In this document: piece after piece, positions 1 to 6,498 of the stretch
Position numbering within the stretch: position 1 is the stretch's first letter
Layout of the letters: every line of letters starts with the position of its first letter
DNA from: DATAFO01 sp046728935
Lineage (GTDB): Bacteria; Actinomycetota; Thermoleophilia; Solirubrobacterales; 70-9
Direction: 5' to 3'
Length of the DNA: 18,730 nt
NCBI GenBank assembly: GCA_046728935.1
Contig: JBKPFS010000172.1
Span: forward strand, 1 to 18,730
The notes under the pieces: model-generated
What the model was told of the DNA's origin: nothing
The model's input: the letters and a program-made list of their open reading frames with translations, nothing else
Databases searched by the model: none
Position numbers and translations under genes: made by a program

Positions 1-2
1 AC

Positions 3-863
3 CGCACCACGAGGGCGGCGATGTCGAAGCTCGAGCCCCCCGCCCAGTGGTACGCGCGGGTCGACGTCGAGACGGTGCCCGACGCGGCCCGCGACCGCAG
101 GCGCCAGGCCAAGGAGGTCGAGCGCGTGATCCGCAAGGCGAGGGCACGGACGAACCTCGGCGCCCTGGACAAGCTCACCGAGGTATCCGACGGGCGCCGC
201 CGGATCATCGAGAGCCCCCCGCTGATCGAGCGGCTCGCAAGGCCGCTGCTCGCGCACACGCGCCGGGCCTATGCGGAGTACGTTCGCTCGCTGCCGGAGG
301 ACCGCAGGGTCCTGCTGGAGCGGTACGAGCTGGTCGATTCGGCGCGAAAGGTGGTGGGCGTCGGCAGCGTCGGCACCGACACGCGGGTGACGCTGCTGCT
401 GGGAGACGACGACTCCGATCCCCTCTTCCTCCAGATCAAGGAGGCGCAGCCGTCCGTGCTCGAGCCCTAGGCGGGTCGGAGCGCCTATCGACACCAGGGG
501 AGGCGCGTCGTCTGCGGCCAGCATCTGATGCAGGCGGCCAGCGACATCTTCCTCGGCTGGATGAGCGCGGGCGGGCGCCATTACTACGTGCGGCAGCTCC
601 GCGACATGAAGGGGTCGGCGGAACCGGAGCGGATGACGGTCCGCGGCCTGCGGGACTACGCGCGGCTATGCGGCGCGGAGCTCGCTCGCGCCCATGCCCG
701 CTCCGGGGACGCCGACGCGATCTCGGGGTACCTCGGCCGCGGGGAGGCGTTCGACGCCGCCGCCGCCGAGTTCGCCCGCGACTACGCGGACCAGACCGAG
801 GTCGACCACGCAGCCCTGGTCGCGGCGATCAAGTCGGGCCGGATCAGGGCGGAGGACGCCTGA
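3..863 (+). pseudogene. DUF2252 family protein, 5'-truncated by window edge and split by in-frame TAG
   Basis: One continuous reading frame enters from the left edge and runs to TGA at 861-863, broken only by TAG at 468-470. The part before the stop carries GVGSVGTDTRVTLLLG and FLQIKEAQPSVLEP. The part after it continues in the same frame with AGRSAYRHQGRRVV, QAASDIFLGW, YVRQLRDMKGS and ARAHARSGD. Together these are the successive conserved blocks of DUF2252 (COG4320), a family of unknown biochemical role that has been related to the protein-kinase-like fold. Family members usually read EPYAG at the break, so a single TAC-to-TAG change would explain it. Full-length members run to roughly 430-460 residues, so about a third is missing upstream of the window; the ATG at 21 is probably internal. 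It could be a recent pseudogene, a readthrough gene or a sequencing error. The family call is firm; its functional state is not. Confidence 0.8.
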
Positions 864-865
864 GG

Positions 866-970
866 CTAGCGACGAGGCCTGGCCTCGCCGGTGACCTGGT
901 AGCTGACGTACCAGGCCAGATGCCGAGCGGCGTTGAGTCCGATCGACCATGGCGCGAGGAACCGCTTCAT
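866..970 (-). CDS. Possible 34-residue microprotein of unknown function
   Basis: A short ORF begins with ATG at 970-968 and ends with TAG at 868-866, two bases beyond the stop of the convergent DUF2252 gene. The peptide starts MKRFLAPWSIGLNAARH and continues with LAWYVSYQVTG before a basic tail (ARPRR). It is rich in W, Y, L and A with flanking K/R, which would suit an amphipathic or membrane-associated helix. I do not recognise a family. The main support for it being real is upstream: TACAGT (985-980 on the minus strand) ends nine bases before the ATG, the same −10-to-start spacing seen at several confident genes here. There is no Shine-Dalgarno. The stretch 864-1058 otherwise holds no long gene. 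Coding status is tentative because so short an ORF can arise by chance. Confidence 0.4.
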   Translation of the reverse strand: MKRFLAPWSIGLNAARHLAWYVSYQVTGEARPRR

Positions 971-979
971 CACATTTTG

Positions 980-985
980 ACTGTA
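980..985 (-). promoter_or_regulatory. Candidate −10 box (TACAGT) for the 34-residue ORF
   Basis: On the minus strand TACAGT fits TANNNT and ends 9 bases before the ATG at 970, implying transcription starts at or next to the start codon. No convincing −35 hexamer is visible. Confidence 0.35.
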
Positions 986-1058
986 TCGGCACCGTCGGTC
1001 GGAAGGTTCAGTTCGCATACCTTTTCTTGAGCGGGATGATCGATAAAGCTTCAGGACC

Positions 1059-1457
1059 ATGAGGGCGGTGGTCATCGGGGCGCGGGCAGCGGCGGCGGGG
1101 CTCGCGACCGAGCTTGAAGCGAACGGCGTCGAGGCCGCCCCGCCGGCGCTCGCCGACTCGGGCGTCGAGCAGGGAACGGTCCCAGCCCTCGCGTCGGCCC
1201 TGATCGCGCTCGAGCGGGAGCTGGCGGCTGAGCGCCCCGACGCCGTGCTCCTCGCCGACGCCGGGGACACGGCGCTCGCGGGCGCCCTCGTCGCGACCAA
1301 GCTCCTGATTCCGGTCGGCGCGGTCACGGCTGGCAGCGAGGCCACCAACGCGGAGCTTCTCGGCCTCCTCGCCGATCGCGTCCTCTCGAACGATCCCGTC
1401 GAGATCGCCGCCTGGGTGGGGGCCGCAAGCGCCGCTACCGGCGCGGGCGCCGGCTGA
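1059..1457 (+). CDS. Short UDP-GlcNAc 2-epimerase-like (WecB N-domain-like) protein
   Basis: The 132-residue product has no obvious full-length family. Its middle part (about residues 56-90: ERPDAVLLADAGDTALAG, then LIPVGAVTAG) resembles the β-strand/loop/helix of non-hydrolysing UDP-N-acetylglucosamine 2-epimerases, where WecB has a HGDT...A...IPVGHVEAGLR pattern. D70 would align with the conserved Asp of HGDT, but the Glu of VEAG is Thr90 here, and the whole second Rossmann domain (WecB has about 370 residues) is absent. It starts with MRAVVIGARAAAAG, suggesting a first β-strand and glycine loop. It is therefore unlikely to be an active epimerase on its own and may be a degenerate or regulatory remnant. 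It lies 35 bases upstream of a nucleotide-sugar dehydrogenase, the enzyme that follows the epimerase in the WecB/WecC pathway, which supports the resemblance. A degenerate −10-like TAAAGC at 1044-1049 precedes the ATG by nine bases. The ORF looks real; its function is inferred. Confidence 0.6.
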   Translation: MRAVVIGARAAAAGLATELEANGVEAAPPALADSGVEQGTVPALASALIALERELAAERPDAVLLADAGDTALAGALVATKLLIPVGAVTAGSEATNAELLGLLADRVLSNDPVEIAAWVGAASAATGAGAG

Positions 1458-1477
1458 GCCTCGCGAGCGCCCCCGCC

Positions 1478-1483
1478 TACACT
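1478..1483 (+). promoter_or_regulatory. Candidate −10 box (TACACT) for the nucleotide-sugar dehydrogenase
   Basis: TACACT fits TANNNT and ends nine bases before the ATG at 1493. No Shine-Dalgarno lies between (TCCCGGTCC), which is consistent with a leaderless mRNA even though an ORF ends just upstream. Confidence 0.5.
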
Positions 1484-1492
1484 TCCCGGTCC

Positions 1493-2740
1493 ATGAACGT
1501 GGGGATCATCGGGATGGGCTACGTCGGCCTGCCACTGGCGGTCGGATTCGCCGAGGTCGGACACGATGTCGTCGGCGTCGACGCCAGCCCCCGGGTGGTC
1601 GAGGGGCTCGCGGACGGGCGCAGCCACGTCGAGGACATCTCCGACGCGCGGCTAGCAGCGATCTCGGATCGGCTGCAGGTGACCACCGACGCCGGGCGTC
1701 TCGCCGGATGCGACGCCGTTCTGATCTGCGTCCCGACCCCGCTCGCGAACCACCGCGAGCCGGATCTCTCCTACATCGCCGACGCGGGCCAGGCGCTGGC
1801 GCGCGTGCTCGGCAAGGGGCAGCTGGTGGTGCTCGAGTCGACCACCTACCCCGGGTCCACCCGCGAGCGCCTGCTGCCGATCCTGGAGGAGTCGGGGCTC
1901 GCGGCGGGGCGCGACTTCCACCTCGCGTTCTCGCCGGAGCGGATCGACCCGGGGCGCACGGACCACACGGTCCGCACCACGCCGAAGGTCGTCGGCGGGC
2001 TCACCGACGCGTGCCTGGAGCGCGCCGTGGAGCTCTACTCGGAGATCTGCGACGAGATCGTCCCGGTGTCCACGCTCGAGGCCGCCGAGCTATCGAAGCT
2101 GCTCGAGAACATCTTCCGCTCGGTGAACATCGCCCTCGTGAACGAGCTCGCGATCCTCTCGGACCGAATGGGGATCGACATCTGGGAGGTTGTCGACGCC
2201 GCGGGGACGAAGCCGTTCGGCTTCATGCGCTTCGAACCGGGCCCGGGCATGGGCGGGCACTGCCTCCCGGTCGACCCGTTCTACCTCGCCTTCAAGGCCC
2301 GCGAGTACGACTTCCCGACCGAGTTCATCGAGCTGGCGGGGAAAGTCAACCAGCAGCAGCCCCATTTCTGCGTCGAGAAGATCGTCAGGGCGCTGAACGA
2401 CGTCGGCCGACCCGCCCGCGGCTCGAGGGTGCTGCTGCTCGGCGTCTCCTACAAGGCCGGGGTCGGCGATCTCCGGGAAGCGCCGGCCCTGAAGATGGCG
2501 CGGCTACTGCGAGAGCTCGGCGCCGAGGTCTCCTACCACGACCCCCATCTGCCCGAGATCGGCGAGCTCGGGCTTCGCTCGGCGCCCCTCGAGGAGGAGC
2601 TCAGCCGGTGCGACGTCGCCTGCATCGTCACCGCGCACCCGGAGCTCGACTACGAGCAGGTCGTCGGGGCCGCCAGGCTGGTGGTCGACTTCCGCGGGGT
2701 CACCCGCGGGATCACCGCCGACAACCTGGTCCGGCTCTAG
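1493..2740 (+). CDS. Nucleotide-sugar dehydrogenase (UDP-GlcNAc/UDP-ManNAc 6-dehydrogenase type)
   Basis: The 415-residue protein is a complete UDP-glucose/GDP-mannose dehydrogenase-family enzyme. It oxidises C6 of an NDP-sugar to a carboxylate with two NAD+, supplying uronic-acid donors for surface glycans. Visible features: the N-terminal Rossmann loop GMGYVG (residues 7-12) with the acidic residue D30 that selects NAD; STTYPGST near residue 119; FSPERIDPG near 148-156; the helix ELSKLLENIFRSVN with K202 and N206; the catalytic-cysteine motif GGHCLPVDPFYL with C257; and a C-terminal domain containing GVSYKAGVGDLREAP and a YHDPHLPE segment. The DPFYLAFKARE sequence after the cysteine resembles the WbpA/WecC group acting on N-acetylhexosamine substrates more than plain UDP-glucose dehydrogenases, but the substrate cannot be fixed from sequence. 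The short epimerase-like ORF upstream agrees with an amino-sugar substrate. Family confidence is very high. Confidence 0.95.
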   Translation: MNVGIIGMGYVGLPLAVGFAEVGHDVVGVDASPRVVEGLADGRSHVEDISDARLAAISDRLQVTTDAGRLAGCDAVLICVPTPLANHREPDLSYIADAGQALARVLGKGQLVVLESTTYPGSTRERLLPILEESGLAAGRDFHLAFSPERIDPGRTDHTVRTTPKVVGGLTDACLERAVELYSEICDEIVPVSTLEAAELSKLLENIFRSVNIALVNELAILSDRMGIDIWEVVDAAGTKPFGFMRFEPGPGMGGHCLPVDPFYLAFKAREYDFPTEFIELAGKVNQQQPHFCVEKIVRALNDVGRPARGSRVLLLGVSYKAGVGDLREAPALKMARLLRELGAEVSYHDPHLPEIGELGLRSAPLEEELSRCDVACIVTAHPELDYEQVVGAARLVVDFRGVTRGITADNLVRL

Positions 2741-2794
2741 TCGCGTTCACCGCTCGGGATCGCGTCCGGCCGCCGGGACGGCGATGATTCACCC

Positions 2795-3523
2795 GTGGCC
2801 CAGCTCCGAAGCAGGCTCCCGGCCGTCGGCAACGCGCGCGCCAGGGCCCGCGCCGATCGCCTGACGTTCGGGCTCGCCGGCGTGGCGCTGGCGACCGCCG
2901 GCACCGTCGTCGGCGGCGAGGTACTGCGCCTCGCGCGCCGGCGCCAGCGCGCGGTCGCCCCGCCGGACGGGGTCCTGGATACGGCCGAGCACGCGATCGC
3001 GGTCGCCGGCGAGGCGGCGCAGGACACGGTCAACGTCGCCCTGGAGGGCTACGGTGCGGCGACCAGGCGGGAGACCGTCCTGTTCAACATCCTGAGCGGC
3101 TTCCTCGGGGGCTTCGCGCTGATCCGGCTCTCGACCTACAGCATCAGGCGAGGCTGGAACCCGTTCGGCAGCGTCCATCTGGGTGGCAGGCACGTCCACC
3201 ACTTCGTGCCCGGGATCCTGACCGCGTTCGTCGCCGGGGGCGGGGGCCTGGTGACCCAGAACGAGCCGCTCGAGGAGTTGCTCGCCTTTCCCTTCGGAGC
3301 CGGCATCGGCCTGACCTTCGACGAGTCGGCCCTGCTGCTCGAGCTCGAGGACGTCTACTGGACCCGCGAGGGCTTGCTGAGCGTGCAGCTGTCGCTAGGG
3401 ATGACCGCTTTGTTGGGAGCGACGATCCTCGCCCTGCGGATGCTGCGGCGAGGCGAGCGCCGCTCCGAGGCTGCGGGCCTGATTCCCGAGCCCGCGTACC
3501 AGCCGCTGTGGCGAGCCGCCTGA
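2795..3523 (+). CDS. Actinobacterial integral membrane protein with HxHH and DE/EDVYW motifs
   Basis: The 242-residue protein starts at GTG; the nearby ATG is in another frame. About five hydrophobic stretches are visible: residues 24-44, 95-113, 137-153, 163-182 and 196-216. Between them lie conserved-looking polar clusters: GRHVHHFVPG (131-140), LTFDESALLL (173-182) and ELEDVYWTREG (183-193). I recall uncharacterised actinobacterial membrane proteins with the same order of motifs (HxHH, then LDE, then L-DVYW), but no function is established. Histidines and acidic residues next to membrane helices would fit a metal site; that is inference. It stands between the dehydrogenase and, tail to tail with seven bases separation, the reductase gene on the other strand. 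A GATGAT box ends six bases before the GTG and may be a weak leaderless-type promoter. Confidence 0.8.
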   Translation: MAQLRSRLPAVGNARARARADRLTFGLAGVALATAGTVVGGEVLRLARRRQRAVAPPDGVLDTAEHAIAVAGEAAQDTVNVALEGYGAATRRETVLFNILSGFLGGFALIRLSTYSIRRGWNPFGSVHLGGRHVHHFVPGILTAFVAGGGGLVTQNEPLEELLAFPFGAGIGLTFDESALLLELEDVYWTREGLLSVQLSLGMTALLGATILALRMLRRGERRSEAAGLIPEPAYQPLWRAA

Positions 3524-3530
3524 GCTGCGC

Positions 3531-4268
3531 TCACGCCAGGCGGTAGCGGCCAAACAGCTCCCGGGTCGCCTCCTCATGGAGCAACCAGACGAGCTCGAGG
3601 CGCCGCTCGGACTCGGAGAGGCCCTCCACGAGGTGGGGCCCCTCCCCCCCGGCGAGCTTCGGCGCGTGGGTGACGAACAGCTCGTCGACCAGCCCCGCAT
3701 CGATCAGCTGGGCGTGAAGGTGCGGGCCGCCCTCGCAGAGCAGCGCGCGCACGCCGTGCTCGCCCCGCAGGCGGCGAAGCGCCTCGCCCAGATCGACCAT
3801 GCCCTCGGAGCGGTCGACGAGGACCTCCGTCTGCGTCTCGGGCGGATCGGTCTCCGAGGCGGTGCAGATCAGAATGCGTCCGCCGCCCTCGGTGAACAGC
3901 GGCGCGTCCCACGGCAGGTCGAGCCGGCCGCTCACCAGGACCATCAGGGGGTCGTCGCTGAGGCCCTCGCGCTCGCGGCGCTCGCGCCGGGCCGGATCTC
4001 CGACCGGCCGGCCGTAGCGCTCGGCGCGCATCGTCCCCGCGCCGATCATCACCGCGTCGACGCGAGTGCGGAGGCCGAGGAGCATCGCGGTGTCCGCGTC
4101 CGAGCCGATCGGCGCCGCGCGGCCGGCGATGGTCGCCCGGCCGTCGAGCGTGAGGACGAAGTTGGTGATCACGTAGGGCCGCTCCTCGCCCGCCCATTCC
4201 CACGGGCGCAGCTCGGCCAGCTGCTCATCGACCGTGATCTCCTCGCGATCCGGGATCAGGCGCTGCAT
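3531..4268 (-). CDS. Stand-alone RibD C-terminal-type (dihydrofolate reductase-fold) reductase
   Basis: The 245-residue protein carries the RibD reductase domain without the zinc deaminase domain. Key blocks are RPYVITNFVLTLDGRATIAG (about 30-49), GSDADTAMLLGLRTRVDAVM (55-74), GAGTMRAERYG, LMVLVSGRLDLP, and the C-terminal LLCEGGPHLHAQLIDAGLVD with KLAGGEGP. Such proteins use NADPH to reduce the ribosylamino-pyrimidine intermediate of riboflavin synthesis or related pteridine-like substrates; the mycobacterial Rv2671 type can also act as a dihydrofolate reductase. Which applies here is open, because no other riboflavin genes are in the window. Start choice: the ATG at 4268 begins just before the domain and cuts off an implausible upstream extension that overlaps the rpiB-like gene. 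It is the last gene of a four-gene minus-strand cluster, 23 bases after its neighbour, and TATAAG at 4280-4275 may give it its own promoter. Confidence 0.9.
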   Translation of the reverse strand: MQRLIPDREEITVDEQLAELRPWEWAGEERPYVITNFVLTLDGRATIAGRAAPIGSDADTAMLLGLRTRVDAVMIGAGTMRAERYGRPVGDPARRERREREGLSDDPLMVLVSGRLDLPWDAPLFTEGGGRILICTASETDPPETQTEVLVDRSEGMVDLGEALRRLRGEHGVRALLCEGGPHLHAQLIDAGLVDELFVTHAPKLAGGEGPHLVEGLSESERRLELVWLLHEEATRELFGRYRLA

Positions 4269-4274
4269 GGAGGG

Positions 4275-4280
4275 CTTATA
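4275..4280 (-). promoter_or_regulatory. Possible internal −10 box (TATAAG) for the RibD-type reductase
   Basis: In the 23-base gap between the rpiB-like stop and the reductase start, TATAAG (five of six matches to TATAAT) lies six bases before the ATG. It stands out as AT-rich within a very GC-rich stretch. Spacing is one base shorter than at the other boxes, so it is only suggestive. Confidence 0.3.
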
Positions 4281-4291
4281 CCGCCCCGCCG

Positions 4292-4735
4292 TCAGGCGCC
4301 CTCGATCTCGCCCAGGTGCTCGACGTTGGTCCGGTCGTCGTCGGCGTCGCTGGCGTCGCCCGCGAACCACGCGTCGAGGATCTCGCCCAGCTCGGCCTCG
4401 GAGGTGGCGCGGAGGCTGAGCGCGAGCACGTTCGCGTCGTTCCACTTGCGAGCGCCGGAGGCCGTCTGCGCGTCGGCGCAGAGCGCGGCGCGGATTCCGG
4501 ACACCTTGTTGGCCGCAATCGACGCTCCGGTCCCGGTCCAGCAGCAGACGACGGCCTGGTCGGCGCGCCCCTCCGCCACGTCGCGGGCGGCGGCCTCGCT
4601 CGCCCACGCCCAGTCGTCGCGCTCATCGTCGGCGAGCGCCCCGTGCGGGATCGGCTCGTGCCCGCGCCTGCGCAGCTCCTCGACCACGGCCTCGGCGATG
4701 CCGACCCGCTCGTCTGCAGCCACCGCGATCCGCAT
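4292..4735 (-). CDS. RpiB/LacA/LacB-family sugar-phosphate isomerase, atypical active site
   Basis: The 147-residue protein has the usual size and order of RpiB-type aldose-ketose isomerases: MRIAVAADERVG at the start, then VVCCWTGTGASIAANK (62-77), GIRAALCADAQTA, and KWNDANVLALS (97-107). In E. coli RpiB the start reads CDHVG and the later motif QHNDTNVLA. Here His9 is Glu9 and the ring-opening His99 position is Trp98, whereas D8 and the catalytic cysteine (C65) are kept. The CWTGTG variant recalls an actinobacterial subgroup distinct from true ribose-5-phosphate isomerase, so I do not assign rpiB. It might act on an open-chain or shorter sugar phosphate; that is inference. The gene starts seven bases after the sulfotransferase stop and is followed 23 bases later by the RibD-type reductase. 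The acidic C-terminus (DASDADDD) may be disordered. Confidence 0.9.
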   Translation of the reverse strand: MRIAVAADERVGIAEAVVEELRRRGHEPIPHGALADDERDDWAWASEAAARDVAEGRADQAVVCCWTGTGASIAANKVSGIRAALCADAQTASGARKWNDANVLALSLRATSEAELGEILDAWFAGDASDADDDRTNVEHLGEIEGA

Positions 4736-4742
4736 CGCAAAG

Positions 4743-5720
4743 TCAGTCTCGCGCAAACCAGCCGAAGTCGCGACCGGCGAAGGCCTCGAGGTGCGCGAAG
4801 TCGTCGCGGAGCAGCGACTCGAGGCGCTCGCGGAGCCGCGCCGGGACCTCGGGCTTCGGCGCCTCGCCCGAGCCCGGGTCGTGCACCACACGCTCCACCA
4901 GCCAGCGAAGCGACTCGGGCAGGCGATCGAAGTTGCGGTCGAGCGCCCGCAAGCCCGGCAGGCGCACGGCGCGGTCCATGAGCCGGAATCCGCCGCTCGC
5001 CTTCCCGCTCCCCGTCTCCCACTCGCGCTCGAACTGCTCCGAGGTGAAGCCGGGGTCGACCCGGAGGAAATCGAAGACCCGGCGCATGGTCTCCGCGCGC
5101 TGCGCCTTGAGCTCCTCGCGCGTGATGATCGCCAGCCTGTCGCCGCCGAGCTCCCGCAGGTAGGGCTCGAGCTGCATCCCGTAGCGGCTGCGCGCGACGT
5201 AGGCGCCCTCGGGGTCGCCGAGCGCCTCCTCGATCCCTCGCGACTCGTATCCGCCACCCACGTTGTGCATGTAGTGGGACAGCATCCGGTCGATCGGGTC
5301 GCGAACCATGTAGATCAGTCGCACGGAGTCCCCGAGCACCGCCCGAATTCGCTCCGGGACCCCCTCGAAGCGCGGCAGGTTCGTGTAGTGGGGAGAGCTC
5401 TCGCCGCGCACGGGCGCCTCGCGGTCGAAGTGACTCGCGTACCAGTCGGGGCCGAGGGGCCAGTTGAGCTCCTCGATGAAGAAGTTGAGCTCCTTCGGCC
5501 GCGACATCGCCACCTCGGGGTGGAGCCCGAGGTAGTGGTGAAGGCTCGTGGTGCCGCACTTGAGCCCCCCGATGACGATCAGGTTCGGGAGCGCGCCGCG
5601 ACGCTCTCCACGCCGGCGCCGCCGGTTGATGCGCCGGCGCTCGGCGGCAAAGCGCTCTCGCGCCCGCGCCACCATCGCCTCGTCCGCCGCGTCGTACGCC
5701 CGAGCCTCGCCGGCGGCCAT
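4743..5720 (-). CDS. PAPS-dependent sulfotransferase
   Basis: The 325-residue protein has the two PAPS-binding signatures of the Sulfotransfer family. The 5'-phosphosulfate loop is IVIGGLKCGTTSLHHYL with catalytic K54. The 3'-phosphate motif is YMVRDPIDRMLSHYMHN with R140 and S148. It also has KELNFF (76-81) and RYGMQLEPYL, typical of the heparan-sulfate/NodH-like bacterial group that sulfates sugars or other hydroxyl acceptors. No signal peptide is seen; the first 45 residues are charged and very basic (RRRINRRRRRGERR), possibly a membrane-contact or nucleic-acid-like patch. Start at ATG 5720 was chosen because the frame upstream runs into the HAD gene and has no homology. It lies 14 bases after the HAD gene and seven before the rpiB-like gene, so co-transcription is likely. 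The acceptor is unknown and no PAPS-synthesis gene is nearby. Confidence 0.92.
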   Translation of the reverse strand: MAAGEARAYDAADEAMVARARERFAAERRRINRRRRRGERRGALPNLIVIGGLKCGTTSLHHYLGLHPEVAMSRPKELNFFIEELNWPLGPDWYASHFDREAPVRGESSPHYTNLPRFEGVPERIRAVLGDSVRLIYMVRDPIDRMLSHYMHNVGGGYESRGIEEALGDPEGAYVARSRYGMQLEPYLRELGGDRLAIITREELKAQRAETMRRVFDFLRVDPGFTSEQFEREWETGSGKASGGFRLMDRAVRLPGLRALDRNFDRLPESLRWLVERVVHDPGSGEAPKPEVPARLRERLESLLRDDFAHLEAFAGRDFGWFARD

Positions 5721-5734
5721 CGCCGCGCCCAGCG

Positions 5735-6421
5735 CTACCCGCGCGCGCCGAGCTTCGCTGCGGCGTCGCGGAGGTTCTTGACCTCCGCGTCGGGCTTCTT
5801 GCGTCCGTCCAGCTTCTCTCCCCGACGGTTGACCCAGATCACGGGCACGTTCATCTTCAGCGGCGGGGCGACGTCGGCGTCGTAGCCCGAGCCGATATGG
5901 ACCCATCCCCTCTTGCCGCCGATGCGGCGGGAGCACTCCCTGAAGTGCGCCGGGTCGGGCTTGTAGCTGCGCACCTGCTGGGCGGTGACCACGAGATCGA
6001 GGTCGGTGCGCAGATGCCGGCGGGAGATCCCCAGCAGCTTGTCGTCGATGTTGGAGATGATCCCCAGCTGGTAGCGCTTCTTGAGCCGGTCCATCGCCGC
6101 GTTGGCCTCACGGAAGGGCACCCACCGCTCGACGCTGTCGGGTAGGAACTGCGCCCGCGAAGGCTCCAGCTCCCAGCCGAGCTCGCTCGCCACCTTCACG
6201 GCTGCGCGGCGCAGCACCTCGGCGTAGAGCTCGTAGGAACCGCTCATGATCTCCGCCTGAACCTCGAGGAACCGGTCGATGAACTTCGCCTCGTCGAAGC
6301 TGAAGCCGTCCTTCGCCGCCTCGGCCGAGAACGCGTCGATTATCCCCCTCTCCCAGTCGATCAGGGATCCGTAGCAGTCGGTCGTGACCCAGGTGATGTC
6401 CTTGAGCTTCGGCAGCGGCAT
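5735..6421 (-). CDS. HAD-superfamily hydrolase, haloacid dehalogenase type II-like
   Basis: The 228-residue protein begins its HAD core with WVTTDCYGSLIDWE (nucleophile D15). It follows with IISNIDD (S123, motif II), SYKPDPAHF (K154, motif III) and HIGSGYDADVAPP (acidic motif IV near 181-183). The YGSL/IDWE after the nucleophile and the KPD block match the L-2-haloacid dehalogenase-like (type II) branch, whose members include true dehalogenases and many phosphatases of unknown substrate. The dehalogenase SSN-W-D ending of motif IV is not clear here, so I do not claim dehalogenation. It leads the minus-strand cluster HAD, sulfotransferase, RpiB-like, RibD-like, and is divergent from sucC with 77 bases between. 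A GATAAT box at 6453-6448 lies 26 bases before the ATG and is the best promoter candidate for the whole cluster. Confidence 0.9.
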   Translation of the reverse strand: MPLPKLKDITWVTTDCYGSLIDWERGIIDAFSAEAAKDGFSFDEAKFIDRFLEVQAEIMSGSYELYAEVLRRAAVKVASELGWELEPSRAQFLPDSVERWVPFREANAAMDRLKKRYQLGIISNIDDKLLGISRRHLRTDLDLVVTAQQVRSYKPDPAHFRECSRRIGGKRGWVHIGSGYDADVAPPLKMNVPVIWVNRRGEKLDGRKKPDAEVKNLRDAAAKLGARG

Positions 6422-6447
6422 GAGATTCGGCCCTCGCGCGGCGGCGC

Positions 6448-6453
6448 ATTATC
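6448..6453 (-). promoter_or_regulatory. Candidate −10 box (GATAAT) for the four-gene minus-strand cluster
   Basis: On the minus strand GATAAT matches TATAAT at five of six bases and ends 26 bases before the HAD start codon, predicting a leader of about 20 bases. No clear −35 element is visible in the GC-rich sequence 17-19 bases upstream. Confidence 0.45.
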
Positions 6454-6458
6454 TCGGA

Positions 6459-6464
6459 TAGGCT
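6459..6464 (+). promoter_or_regulatory. Candidate −10 box (TAGGCT) for sucCD
   Basis: TAGGCT fits TANNNT and lies 34 bases before the sucC ATG, so a leader of roughly 27 bases is predicted. It sits six bases from the divergent GATAAT box, so the two transcripts would start back to back. There is no strong Shine-Dalgarno before sucC (GCGTAACCACC). Confidence 0.3.
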
Positions 6465-6498
6465 CCCGCGGCCGATCCGCGGCGCCCGCGTAACCACC

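Noticed and set aside
866..1627. Long 253-codon minus frame opposite the epimerase-like ORF
   Set aside because: Most of it is low-complexity antisense sequence; only its last 34 codons, with their own start and −10 box, deserve attention.
3576..5885. 769-codon plus-strand open frame opposite the minus-strand cluster
   Set aside because: It is antisense to three or four genes with clear family motifs. Its peptide is low-complexity R/A/P/L with no recognisable domain, as expected of high-GC antisense frames.
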